A stretch of DNA of 64,000 bases from Pseudorasbora parva (lineage: Eukaryota > Chordata > Actinopteri > Cypriniformes > Gobionidae). The DNA lies in the NCBI RefSeq assembly GCF_024679245.1, contig NC_090178.1:5830202-5894201 (forward strand). The letters are read 5' to 3'. Shown in pieces: positions 11,545 through 24,018 of this stretch. The translations under genes and the position numbers were made by a program. The notes beneath the pieces were generated by a model. It saw nothing but the letters and a program-made list of their open reading frames with translations. It did no database searches and was not told the DNA's origin. The first letter of the stretch is position 1. Every line of letters begins with the position of its first letter.

Positions 11545-11620
11545 CTCCTCAGTTGTAAGTCGCTTCGGATAAAAAGTGTCTGCTAAAAGCATAAATATAG
11601 GCTAAATGTAAAATGTAACT
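11545..11620 (+). mobile_element. L2-type LINE 3' tail fragment
   Basis: GTAAGTCGCTTCGGATAAAA followed by GTGTCTGCTAAAAGC is the characteristic 3' end of fish L2-like elements and their SINE partners. A longer L2 relic ends the same way at 31320-31375. Confidence 0.6.
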
Positions 11621-14228
11621 CACTCATATCCAAGGTAATTTATCAACACTGTCATCCCTTACATGTGTTTTATATAATCATCATCTGATAAAACGCATGC
11701 GCAGGATAGGCCTACTTTTCCTGCGCACCCGAGTCCGTGGCTGAATCTGAAATTGGCCACTAAACCCTCATTCACTATTTCCTACATTAGTCCACTAATA
11801 CAGTTCACTTGAAGGAGTGATTGAAAACGAGTGCGTGAATTCAGACAGCCGTTGAGTATCCATTGGTCCACTATGGTTTTGGACACCACTACAAATGGCT
11901 GTCTCCTCAAATAATGGCCTATTTGAGGGTATGGGGGGCAATTTTGGATTCAGCCGTGTTGGGTTCACATTCATGTGAATCACGGCACAGTTCGAGCGCA
12001 AGTTGCACAACCAAACTCATATCACCTCCTTCAGTCTCAAATTCGGCACCTGAGCTCTGCTCGCCTGGGTCCGAACAAAACTGCCAGTTTGAAAACACCC
12101 TCACATTTACATCATGATAAGCAATATCACACGAGTTCTGTTTTTCTGTCCAGAACAGCACGAGTGCAAATGCAATACTGGTCTTATACAACAGTTAAAA
12201 TAAATAATTATGTTAATATTGTGTTGTTTTGCTCTGTTTTGCCAACAGAAATATAAAGGCAAAGCTGAACTGTTTTGAAATCCTGAATGAATCAGTCATG
12301 TGAATGAATAGAACGACTCAATGACTTACTGAATTAGACATTTACTGCCACCTAGTATAATTAGTATAATTCAATTCAAAATAATTCCATATTTCAACAT
12401 TAATAAAAACAAACACTAAAGGTATTGTTCACCCAAAAATATTTCTTTCAGAATCTACTTTTTTTGTAATATTTGACAACTTTAAATTATCTTTTGGGAA
12501 TAATTTCTTAGTCAAATTTGATGTGCGGTAAATGTACGATTAATTAGATTAGATCGGCCCTTGTCTGAATACCTTTAGGTTTGACTGTATAAATATAAAG
12601 TATTAAATACTTTTACTAAGCAAAAGAAGGATTAGAAAACAGTTATTTTAAATGGAAATAATATTTCTCAATATTACTGTTTTACTGTATTTTTGACCAA
12701 TAAATGCAGCCTTGGTGAGCAAAGCAGACTTCTTTTAAACGCATTAAAAATCATACTGAACCCAAACTTTTGAATGGTAATGCATTTGTCTTTTTTTGCC
12801 TTACTTTTTCTTACTGAATTATGATCGATCTTCCTTGTGTATATTTAAAGCATTTGTAGTTTCCATTACACTGCGCGGACGGTGTCGAATGGTGAGATGA
12901 AAACTAGGCACGTGTTGACCATTTCATTTACACAGAAACTAATCATGCAACATTATCCTTAAGCTGGGCTTGTATTTTAATTTTTGTCATTGTAGATTAT
13001 GAATATTATTGGCTTTTGGATGAATTGCTCTTGTTCCTCTTTGAATAAAAGCACATGATAAATGCCTAAATGTTATAAATATGAACTGTCTCTTTTAGTT
13101 TATTACACATATTCAGATTTGCAAGTAGTTTGAGGGGATTCACTCCTGCATTTGAATGCTGTGTGTGTGTGCGTGTGTGTGCGTGCATGCGTTTGTGTGT
13201 GTGTGTGAGAAACACCACATATTCTTGTGATTCATTCATTTGCTGAGGGGAATTATGAGTGTTTTCCCCAGCTTATTTATATGTGTGTGTGTGTGTGTTG
13301 AAGTTGCAGCACACAGAAGATAAAGCGAATGTGTGCGTGATAAAGATCTCTTTGTTTCCCAAAAAGAAGGTTTCAGAAAGCTGCAGTCCTTTCTTACAAA
13401 TGGCAACCCCAAAGCAATCTGTCATCCTCAGATGAACTCTCGCTGCCTTCACTTCCTTTATGTGTTCAGAGACTTTCTGCTCAGCTCTATGAATTTCAAA
13501 GACATACCACCAAGCACAAACGTGAAAGACGAGGACGGTAAAGGTTACTGAATAGATTCCAGTGAATCGGTTCTCTCATTTCTTAGCTCCCATGCTAGGC
13601 TGCTCTCTGCTGAGGTTAGCGAATCTGAGAGAAGCTATCAGTGAAGTGAATGAAGTTACGGTTGAGCTACAATCAGGTTTCTAGGTAGGCAACAAAAGAC
13701 GGTGTTCTTGAAAGAGTCCAAAACCTAGTGCACTTTTTGTCTACTGCCTACATAGGCCCCTGCTTTATATAGGAATTGAACTGGAAATTAATTTTGAACA
13801 CTATAGACAGCAACTCTGCAGAAATAGCACTCGTATGAAAGGCTTGACTTCTATGCTATACAGTATATGCTCTATATAGCACACACAAATACTGCTTCAA
13901 ATAGTTTTTTGGGCATTTTTTTTTTCAATTAAAGGTAGGCTAGGTAAGAATGATCTAAAACACTTTTGTCCAAATTTGTTTAAACTTTCTTCATATGTGA
14001 ATACATAATTAAAATGTAAGTACTCTGAAAAAGAGAGTATAAAAATCGAGTGACTCTAGACTTTTTTTATCTGCAATAAACAACGCTCATTATTTTCGTT
14101 CTGGACGAAACAAGTAATTGGCTTGAACGACTGTCACTCTCTTGATAGTGAGTACTAAAAGACATCTTATTTGTTTATATTCATACTGATAAAGTTAGAT
14201 GTTTTATTACATGTGATTCTGAAATGAT
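11621..14228. other. No host gene seen; mariner-type MITE fragment at 12590-12785
   Basis: The fragment at 12590-12785 shares AATATTACTGTTTTACTGTA, TGCAGCC and a CCCAAACTTTTGAATGG end with the family at 36552. Open frames at 11795-12256 overlap on both strands without motifs. A GT-rich stretch lies at 13160-13300. Confidence 0.4.
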
Positions 14229-14475
14229 GTCTCTACTAGGGGTGCAACGGATCGCAGTTGATCCGTGATCCGAATGGATCACGAACCACGGTTCAGAACG
14301 CACATGACCTGCGGATTTATTGGGCTTTTTTTTTTAATGTCATCTGCGGATTCATCTTAATTGTTTAGCGATCGCAGAGTAAAAGACCGTTAAGTAATTT
14401 TGTTCCTTTAAACTCGCTGAGTTTCAGTGAAACTACACACAGCATTCGTTCAAGTGAAGGCATAATCAGTCAACA

Positions 14476-14612
14476 ATGGCTAGCGGAGGAGCAGAAGAAC
14501 TTGAAAAGCCTCCCGCATCATTTACATCGCATGTATGAGAGCATTTTGGCTTTCCCGTGAAATATAATGATGACGGAAGAAGGGAGGTGGACAAAACTGT
14601 AACAGCAGGTAA
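14476..14612 (+). pseudogene. Broken N-terminus of hAT (ZBED-like) transposase
   Basis: ATG at 14476 opens MASGGAEELEKPP..., then a TGA at 14536-14538 falls where BED-domain transposases have the Trp of a VWEHFGF-like motif. EHFGFPVKYNDDG and a VDKT-like stretch follow in the same frame. The zinc ligands and the catalytic domain are missing. The match to BED transposases is by eye. Confidence 0.6.
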
Positions 14613-15218
14613 CGTTGGCAAAATGAAGTGACACCTGCTGATTCCCGTTTCACACACAGCGTTGTCTGTTTGCGGTGCATATTTTTTCCGTATGCTGTCA
14701 GATTGTTTACACACTGCACGCAATGTCGGTCCGTCAGTGCGAAGTGCGGCGATCGTTTCTGCACCAAGTCTGATTTGCTGGGCTGAACGCGCTGAATTAA
14801 AGGGACAGCGCGCTGTCTGTAGCCTATTAAAACAAACCTGTATTGATGCGAAAATCTAGTAATTTCTCCACATATGCATATAATGTAAAGTATACTCTGT
14901 TTCAAAGTCCACACATGTCTTTTTGCCTTGGGTAAAGCAAGGCTTTTAGCTTTAGGTAAACAAGTGAAATAATGGAGAGCACTCTTTTTAAGTAGTGTAG
15001 ACCTACAAAGAGAATTGTAATGATGACAAGCCATGTTCAGTACCAACTTTTGGATTTTAAATAAAAATAATGATTAGCCTATGTGTTAAACAGGTGTGAG
15101 AGGTCTTCTCTCTCCCCTGAGAATATTGACATCCTAATCTTGTTTTTTTTTGTTTTTTTCATTATATGCTCAGGCCCATTTTCACATCACAGGTTGTATT
15201 TCACATGTTACACTTTAA

Positions 15219-16235
15219 AGCCGCACTTGGCTACTTTTGCTCTCGGGGTCCCCCTACAGTTTTGAAAAAATAATGTCCTCAACTACTGTCGTAAGAGCTG
15301 TCATCCTACAACAGGGGATGCCATCACGCGTGCATTAGTTGACATGACAACCCTGATAGCCCTGAACAAGTGATGCGCGGCTCGTCTCATAACCCGCGCA
15401 CCCCGTATGTCTATTTAATGGTCGTGGGTGCGCGGCGGGTTGTAAAAATACATACTGTGGTGCGGTGCGGGCCAAATAACTTCATAAAAGCGTCCCGCGG
15501 GTCGGTGCAGCACTAACAGTTCCCCTGAACACTGCAGGAGGAGTTCAGAGTTCTTCTGGCGTCGCGTGTGAAATGTCTTCATCCCAGGTAACGTTACAGT
15601 CAGCGGCATGTTTCAGCATGTCATATGAATATAATTTCATGGGTTTTCATTTTTTCAAACGCCAAATAATCACGATGCTCACGTTTACAAGCCAGTGTCA
15701 TTATAGTAGTCTATTGGTTACCGTTTTACAGAATCTATATGATACTTCAGTTCAATGTTTGAGTGGTAGGTAATTACCATAACAAGCAGGACAGCATCGG
15801 TCGGCCACGCCTCCTTCAGCTCACGCCGACGAGCAAACGCTGGTCACATGTTGATCCTCATCCTGCCTTTAATCCCATCACTTTTTCGTTTCCTCTTATT
15901 GCTTTCCTCCAACAAAACCTTTTCTTTCTTATTTGTCTGTGCTGCTTCGGACATGACTATATTATCCGACGAACAAAGTTGGGCTCGCACATCCGAATGT
16001 AAGGAAGTGTGTGTGTTGGTGGAAGTGACGTATATGCCGTAAAGCAGTCGAATTTTGTAGTTCTTTTTGTTCTCGGGTTACTACCCGAAACCCGAAGTTT
16101 AAAAGTACGATTAAAAACGATACAGACCCCATCAGGCTATGGCAGACGTGTCATTCAACCTATTGTTAGTCGATGTATCATCACAAGAGTCTTAAAAAAT
16201 ATATTATGAAGGTTGAAAAGTTACCTAGTGCTGCT
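15219..16235. mobile_element. Kolobok-type element, 1017 bp, nested in the hAT element
   Basis: TTAA at 15215-15218 and 16236-16239. Left end AGCCGCACTTGGCTACTTTT, right end AAAAGTTACCTAGTGCTGCT, clearly inverse. No transposase frame is seen. A GC-rich patch (15360-15520, CGGGT repeats) may be a further small insertion. Confidence 0.8.
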
Positions 16236-16436
16236 TTAAGTGAGTAAAATGTGATTTATTCAGCTGGTTATTTATTTTATATTTGATAAAACCATAACCA
16301 TATAGGTTATGCTAACACCAACATTTTTCATACAATAAATGCAAAGCAAATAAAAAAGTCTCCTCCCCCTTTTTTTCTGATCCGAAAAATGATCCGATCT
16401 GTTAGTTTTGTGATCCGTTACACCACTAGTCTCTAC

Positions 16437-17754
16437 ATGCACACCGCTCCTCTCAGGTAAATAATGCGTCTTCTATGGGGGTATAATTGTTGTTTTATTC
16501 CTAACAAATATATTATCCACAAGTAAACGTAAAGCGATTCACAAAAAATAAATAATTTCACAAATCAATAGAATGAGATCCAGAAATATATGCAGGAGTT
16601 TCACAAAAATTCACAAAAAAATACAATGACATTTGTGAATAACAAAAAAATCCAAACATATATTTTGATGTCACAAACACACAACTCTTCCTTGCATAAG
16701 TTGCATTCATTTGTGAATTGCTTCCTCATTTGTGGATCTCTTCTTGCACATTGTAAATCGCGTGAATTTTAAAACATTTCTAACGTCTTGACTCAAACAA
16801 ATCCACAAATAGGTAGACTCTACCCACCGTTTGATTTTATTTTCAATTCAATTAAATGAATTGATATGATGTCTGTTCTGGTCATCGTCCATATTAATTT
16901 ATGGGAAGAGCAGTGTGACCATTCCACTAATCATCTCTTTTTATCTTCCACAGGAGAAATAAAGTCATACAGGTTTGGATTGACATGATGGTGAGTAAAT
17001 ATAGTGACAAAATTATTATTTTTGGGTTAAGAATCCCTTTAATAAAAATTTACTTATTGAACATTTGTGTCTTTTAACATAGTGCGGTCTAAAAACAATA
17101 AGCCACTCGGGGCTGAGAGTTAAAGTGATTTTACCCAAATTAAAGTGTGTTGTTATGCACAATGTGAAGCGGATTACTGTAACAGCCTCGAGTGGCTTAT
17201 TGTTTTATTAATGCAAATATCTCAGTTTGTGCTGTGTACACCAGAGGCGTGTTTGGACCATGCAAAGGGATGTTCACCTGCTAGCATGCGTACATTACAA
17301 ACACCCGCTGTTTTCCCGTATGCGACCGGCATGTCTGCTCATCTTCAATCTTCCCCATTCCTGCCACCTGTGTCTTGTCATTTTAAATTGAACAGGACTT
17401 ATTATAGAAGCGTTATAGAAAGAAAGCAGCTGTTTCTTTCGACAGGATATTGATATTAGCTCTTGTGGCATGGGTCTGGCTCACTGATTTCAGTAATCAT
17501 TTGTTCCTGTGTACTATTTAAAAGCTTAACATCCCATAATACTAGGTATTTCTATTAGCATGATGGACTGCACATGGGGTTAATTGTGTTTGTACAATGT
17601 TCTGCCCTTTTTCGCCCCATTAATCTTAAAGATATTATATTCAGAGAGAAACACTGTTAGCATACTAATACACAGTGTGCACCACATCTTTCAGCACAAG
17701 CTTTTGGGATCACTTATTTATTCATCAGAGTTAGTATACTAAAACCATTTTAGT
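16437..17754. other. No gene seen; one Kolobok-type right end at about 16950-17040
   Basis: The stretch TTCCACAGGAG...GGTGAGTAAAT...TTTTTGGGTTAAG ends at TTAA 17039-17042 and matches the common TTAA family at 27425, 35880 and 61414. The rest has no recognisable feature. Confidence 0.45.
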
Positions 17755-17960
17755 AACACTGTAGGGTCTAATTCTCACTATTAACTATGTATGCTTATTA
17801 CTTGGAAATTGGCTGTTCATTAGTACTTATAAAGCACATATTAATCCCTTAATCCTACTCAATACCTAAACTTAACAACTACCTTACTAACTACTAGGAG
17901 CTTGAGGCACAAGTCATAGTTAATAGTGTAAATTTAACCCCAAACTAAAGTATAAAGATT
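17755..17960. mobile_element. MITE-like repeat related to 18590-18775
   Basis: The stretch has TTCTCACTATTAACTATG at the left and an inverted CATAGTTAATAGTG at the right. The same motif set (CACTATTAACTATGACTTTTG, TAAGGGATGTAG) recurs at 18600-18775. Non-coding. Confidence 0.5.
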
Positions 17961-18068
17961 TGTATAATTGCATTTCAGTTAATGAATGTTTTATTTCAAG
18001 ATTCAAATATGTTGGTAGCACTTTAGTTTAGAGTTCCATTCTCACTATTAACCAGTTGTTTATTAGCA

Positions 18069-18073
<5 letters not shown>

Positions 18074-18137
<64 letters not shown>

Positions 18138-18226
18138 CTAATATATTATGATTTATTTTATATTTGTGCGTGTGTGTGCGTGCGTGCGTGCGCGACTGTG
18201 TGTGTGTGTGAGCGTGCACGTGCGTG

Positions 18227-18294
<68 letters not shown>
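18074..18294. repeat. Two (TA)n microsatellites around a GT/GC-rich core
   Basis: (TA)n runs at about 18074-18136 and 18230-18294 flank a GTGCGTGCGTG core. Tyr-Ile open frames on both strands here are repeat translations. Confidence 0.95.
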
Positions 18295-18297
<3 letters not shown>

Positions 18298-18315
18298 TGT
18301 GTGTGTGTGTATATA

Positions 18316-18435
18316 TACAGTGAGGAAAATTAAGTATTTGAACACCGTGCTATTTTGCAAGTTCTCCCACTTGGAAATTATGGAGATGTCTGAAATTGTC
18401 ATTATAGGTGCATGTCCACTGTGAGAGGCTTAATT
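18316..18435 (+). mobile_element. Tc1/mariner 5'-end fragment
   Basis: ACAGTGAGGAAAATTAAGTA followed by TTTGAACACC, CTATTTTGCAAGTTCTCCCA and GGTGCATGTCCACTGTGAGA is the familiar left end of a fish Tc1/mariner-type element. Only about 120 bp remain before other repeat sequence begins. Confidence 0.6.
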
Positions 18436-18439
18436 TAGA

Positions 18440-21145
18440 ACTTTATGTACTAAAATAACTAAAACTGAAATAAATATGTATTAAAAATATAGATATACAT
18501 AGCTTGAATGCAATGTATGTCTCTTTGCATAATATCATGTCAAATGCAGTTACTATTAATTTTAATTATAATGCAAATTAGGCTAAAACTTTAGTATGGG
18601 GAAAACATATTCACTATTAACTATGACTTTTGCCTCAAACTCGTAATTTACTGCTTATTAATAGTTAGCAAGGTCGTTAAGAGTAGGGTTAAGGGATGTA
18701 GAATATGATCATGCAGATAAGTAATAAACAGCCAATATCCGAGTAATATGCACTAAAATAAAGTGTCACCAAGTTAGCAGTTATTTTGCAAGGGAATATA
18801 GTAAAGATTTTACAACGGCTTTGAACGTAGCACAGCATTTAGACTCAGCTATATGTGTTATAATAAGGCGTGTGAAAGATGCATCTGTATTGCACATGGT
18901 CCACAATAACAGTCTTTTCTGGATGGCCTCCCGTTGAGTTGCTCGTATGTGAATGACATGTTTACTCTGGGGAAGAGAAGTAGAGCACAGCAGTGAGTCC
19001 ACTATTTCAACATCCCATGCATCCTCTTCATATGCACATCAGAAAGGACTTAAATAAAAAGTCCAAAGCCATGAACCCAACCAGCCAGCTCCGAGATGAA
19101 TCACAACTTTGATTTTAAAGAAATTTAAATCACACTCAACTCTGGGTTAAATTCAATGAACTGCTCCCATGATGCATTGCAAATGATCCAACTGAATCAA
19201 ACTATTGACTGTAATAAGTATAAATGGCATATTTAAGGGTTATTGCCTAACTCAATTACCTCATCTGCAATGCTTCATGGGATTGGGCCATCAATGCTTT
19301 AGTGCAATTCTCATCTCCATTGTAACAACGGTCAGAGGATTGATTATGGGTGGTGTAGGTCTTCATTGTGATTACAGTGATAAATCCTCATAACACAACC
19401 TCATAGTCTGTTTTGAAAGATTTACACATTATTAAAAAAAGGAGCATATAACACAACACTTGTCAACTTGCTCAGTTCTTAGGCTACAACTCAATCACTA
19501 CCAGGTGAAATGTAACAATTTCTTAGCCAGTGGCATTAGGTTGCCTAGCATACACCGCTATATCTTGCCAACTATCTAGTGCTTAATATATGTAGTATAC
19601 ACTAGCTTCTTTAGCCGTAAGCTAGTTCATATGCACATGCACGTTCTTGAGCAGCTGTAACTGTATAAGATACTGGTTTTATAAAGATGAATGCATTGCT
19701 TTCATTGAATATATCTGTGATGTGTTTTATGTGTATTGTTAGCTATAGGCTAAACATGAAACAACCATTGTTTGCTTACTGAAGCGTATCTTCTATAGTC
19801 TATGTTGGTTGCCTGCGATGTCAAGTGGTTGGAGTGTTAAATTATCTCATGATTTTTAAGGGGATATTGTCTCTCACCACACAAAGCAATCAGTGTACAC
19901 GGATTAGGGAAGTTAACACTTCTCCTTTGTGTCATTAGAGAAGTAAATATACCAACAAACCACTCTGAAATCTGTGTGTAGCCTTTGTCAGTGATGTAAC
20001 CTGAGCGTAAGCAATAAAACCTACTTAGTGGAACCAGTTCACACTAATCTGGTAAATAACGTGTGCCTTGTTAGGATTTGTAGTCATGTAGAAAGCACTT
20101 TATATAGTGCTTTCTAAGCAACAAGGCAGGCTATTTACACTTCTTGTGAATAGACACTGTTAAATAAATGCTTTGCTTATAATGAGGAAGACGGTTAAAT
20201 GCTACAAAGACCTCTTATATGTTCAAAGATCAAGGAAAATTACATTTTTTCATGTTATGAACCCTTTAACAAATGTGTTAAAGTTCTGATAGTAAGTTTA
20301 AAAACTCGAATGCAACACGGGCCGCCATATAGTCAGCAGGGTTTCCTGAACAGCAGAGTCTGTCTCTTTGAGAAATGAACATGACTGCACGGCCTGCCGT
20401 TAGTAATAATAGAGATAAAGTAGAGATGGCCTCTTCTGTGTGTGAAGGTCCACCTCTCTCACAATCTTAAATCTGTGCTGCACTGCCTGATAGAGTACAG
20501 GACGGAATAATTTGTAGTTTCTATGCAAGCATGGCTTTAGGGCAGACCGTCTACACTTGCGAGGCTTCGGTTGACAGCACGCTCCAGCTAAATCCTCCGG
20601 GATGCCTTCAAGGTGTGTTTTGCTTATTGAATTAAGCAGCTATGATCCAGGTTTACACTTCAGTATTGATCTCCTTTGTCCCCTGATGGAAAACATGCCA
20701 TAACAGCTCACAGGTGACTTCACGTTGAGTTGGTTTTAAACTGTGCTTTTCTCTCCATGGAGACAGAATAGCTGGACTTCACTGATGTTCGTTGACAAAT
20801 GAAGTCCTGCAGCCATTTGTCTGAGTTCATGTTGTCATTGTCTCTCAGCTCTACAGACTCTCTGAACTCTCTGAAGACACAAGTTGCTGACACTGATGAT
20901 GATTCATACTTGGACTGCAACATCTACTGCGCTTGCATTCTAATAATGCATTGCAGTGTTTCTCGATTGAGTCAGAATACCATATTGTAGAACTGTGTAG
21001 TGACTGAAACTCATGAATGATAACTGAAAGCCTAAAGCCGAAATCTGGGATTTGGTTCTTTTCATTGCATTTTATTGCATAGCATTTAATCATTTTTTTA
21101 ATCACAGTTTTTAGAGGAAAAAATATATAAATAGTAATAATATAA
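18440..21145. other. No gene seen; MITE-like repeat at 18590-18775
   Basis: Apart from the repeat partner of 17755-17960 (it ends in AATAAAGTGTCACC), no long frame, RNA gene or terminal repeat was recognised. An imperfect inverted repeat (AAGCACTTTATATAGTGCTT) is visible at 20095-20114. Confidence 0.4.
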
Positions 21146-21149
21146 AATG

Positions 21150-21287
<138 letters not shown>

Positions 21288-21880
21288 GCCTTCAGAACTG
21301 CCTTAATTCTACATAGCATTGATTCAACAAGGTGCTGAAAGCATTCTTTAGAAATGTTGGCCCATATTGATAGGATAGCATCTTGCAGTTGATGGAGATT
21401 TGTGGGATGCACATCCAGGGCACGAAGCTCCCGTTCCACCACATCCCAAAGATGCTCTATTGGGTTGAGATCTGGTGACTGTGGGGGCCATTTTAGTACA
21501 TTGAACACATTGTCATGTTCAAGAAACCAATTTGAAATGATTTGAGCTTTGTGACACGGTGCATTATCCGCTGGATGTAGCCATCAGAGGATATGTGCAT
21601 GGTGGTCAGAAAGGGATGGACATGGTCAGAAACAATCCCCATGTAGGCCGTGGCATTTAAACGATGTCCAATTGACACTAAGGGGCCTAAAGTGTGCCAA
21701 GAAAATATCCCCCACACCATTACACCACCACCACCAGCCTGCACAGTGGTAACAAGACATGATGGATCCATGTTCTCATTCTGTTTACGCCAAATTCTGA
21801 CTCTACCATCTGAATGTCTCAACAGAAATCGAGACTCATCAGACCAACATTTTTCCAGTCTTCAAGGGTCCAATTTTGGT
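21288..21880 (-). pseudogene. Tc1/mariner transposase relic, C-terminal half, family A
   Basis: On the - strand, pieces of a DD34E transposase are visible: VMVWGIFSWHTLGPL, then DNAPCHK (second Asp) in a shifted frame, then WPPQSPDLNPIEHLWD with the catalytic-type Glu, and a C-terminal helix. A frameshift separates the block ending ISSDGYIQ from DNAPCHK. The DNA-binding half is absent because a different Tc1 family begins at about 21898. Not functional. Confidence 0.85.
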
Positions 21881-21897
21881 GAACTTATAGTCCGGAA

Positions 21898-22990
21898 AAT
21901 ACCATCCTAATAACCATCCACCATCCTAATATTGTGTTGGTCCCCCTTTTGCTGCCAAAAACAGCCCTTACCCGTCGAGGCATGGACTCCACTAGACCAC
22001 TGAAGGTGTGCTGTGGGATCTGGCGCCAAGTTGTAAGCAGCAGATCCTTTAAGTCCTGTACGTTGTGAGGTGTGGCCTCCATGCTCGATTGCAATGAGGT
22101 CTGGGGGATTTGGAAGCCAAGTCAACACCTCAAACTCGTTGTTGTGCTCCTCAAACCATTCCTGAACCATATTTGCTTTGTGGCAGGAGCATTATCCTGC
22201 AGAAAGAGTCACAGCCACCAGGGAATACCGTTTCCATGATAGTGTGCACATGGTCTGCAACACATTGCCTCCGCCGGCTTGCCTTCTTCCCTTAGTGCAT
22301 TCTGGTGCCATGTGTTCCCCAGGTATGCACCGCACACGCACCCGGCCATCCATGTGAAGTGAAAAAAAATGTGATTTATCAGACTAGGCCACCTTCTTCC
22401 ATTGCTCCGTGGTCCAGTTCTGACACTCACATGCCACTGTTGGTACTTTCGGTCGTGGACAGGGGTCAGCATGGGCACCCTGACTGGTCTGCAGCTACGC
22501 AGCCCCATACGCAACAAACTGAGATGCACTGTGTATTCTGACACCTTTCTATCAGAACCAGCATTAACTTCTTGAGCCATTTGAGCTCCAGTAGCTCGTC
22601 TGTTTTACATGGGCCAGCCTTCACTCCCCACGTGCATCAATGAGCCTTGGCCGCCCATGACCCTGTGGCCGGTTCTCCACTGTTCCTTCCTTGGAGCTCT
22701 TTTGATAGATACTGACCACTGCAGACCGGGAACAGCCCACAAGAGCTGCAGTTTTGGAGATACTCTGACCCAGTCGTCTAGCCATCACAATTGTTAAACT
22801 CGCTCAAATGACTTGCCCATTACACCTTACGCTTGCCCATTTTCCCTGCTTCTAATGAGGGCAAGATGTTATGAGGACAAAATGTTAACTTGCTGCCTGT
22901 TCACTAACAGGTGCTGTGATGAAGAGATAATCAGTGTTTTTCACTTCACCTGTCAGTGGTCATAATGTTATGACTAATCCATGTGTATAA
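21898..22990 (-). pseudogene. Tc1/mariner transposase relic, family B (copy 1)
   Basis: On the - strand a start-like ATG at 22838-22840 is followed by MARRLGQSISKTAALVGCSR (helix-turn-helix), then RWxxxQW-like and MDGRVRV-like blocks, a DNAP-like block and a WLPNPPDL-type block, spread over frames with stops and shifts. The outer end at about 22955-22985 carries CACCTGTCAGTGGTCATAAT, a terminal repeat. The same family occurs inverted at 42022-42953. Inactive. Confidence 0.85.
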
Positions 22991-23957
22991 AACACTCAGA
23001 GCTTCTCTCATTGCTTTCTCTGGTCTGCTGTCGATCACACTTCCATAGGAATAAATTGAAAACACTCGTTCATTTATGCCAGTGAATAATAATAAAAAAA
23101 ACACCTTAAAATCATAACAGTATTGAAAGTATTGCTTAATTTTTTATTGCCAGCAAAATTATTGCAAATATATCATGCATACCTGATGTATGGCCGAGCT
23201 TCATAAAGTATTTGCCGCAGCACCAGAGACAACACTGAGAAATCAGTCATTTCTACAGAAAGTACAAAATCACGGAGCGAGATTTGTGAGGAGAGCCGTG
23301 TTTGATTGTGATGCTGTGCAGCTTCTGGGCTCTGACTTTGGTGTTCAGTCGGATTTTGACAATGTTTAAAAGCTTTGCCATAGAGGATCTTAAGTGACTT
23401 GAAAGCTACGAGTGCTTTTACCTTGTTTTCTCTTTGTGTTCTGAAGTTTTACTGGCTCCCACACAAAAGGAGCAGAATTCCCAGAGGCCGTTCATGCTCT
23501 CTGTGCGGTTCGGTGAGGTACGTACAGTATCTGAAGCAGCATTTCACAGCATATTTTGATCATTTCACATACCCTAAAGGGTAACGATTTCAGAGTTTTG
23601 CATTTAATGCATGCATCTCTTGCCTTTTCTCTGTCTAGCGGCGGTATTTCAATATCAAAGTCTTTTAGCGCTCAGATAATTGGCTTTTTTGCATTTTACA
23701 GGAGCTCTTGTTATTCAACATGCCGTGTCGCCGTAATCAATAATTAGGTAAAATGTCACAGTAAATGGAAAATGTTTCTGGAGGACAGTGATTTGATCTG
23801 TCAGACAGAGACTAAATCGATCCAAGTGCAATCGAGCTGCTTGGAAATTTGTTATGAGAAAAGAAAAATCACCAATTATATCTCAGTAATATCTCAACTG
23901 TTTCTCTTAGAACTACAGATGAAAAATAGCCTATTGGCTAATTCTGGCGTTTTTTAC
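22991..23957. other. No gene seen
   Basis: Short open frames without motif. A TTTTTTATTGCC tract at about 23140 suggests repeat debris, but nothing can be classified. Confidence 0.4.
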
Positions 23958-24018
23958 TCAATCAATCAATCAATCAACTTTATTTATATAGCGCTTTTAC
24001 AATCACGATTGTGTCAAA

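Larger units (their letters stand above)
14237..16428 (+). mobile_element. hAT transposon remnant with 8-bp target duplication GTCTCTAC
   Basis: Left end TAGGGGTGCAACGGATC, right end GATCCGTTACACCACTA, flanked by GTCTCTAC at 14229-14236 and 16429-16436. Eight-base duplication and these ends define the hAT superfamily. It keeps only a broken BED zinc-finger start of the transposase (14476-14612) and carries a Kolobok-type element at 15219-16235. It cannot move by itself. Confidence 0.85.
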
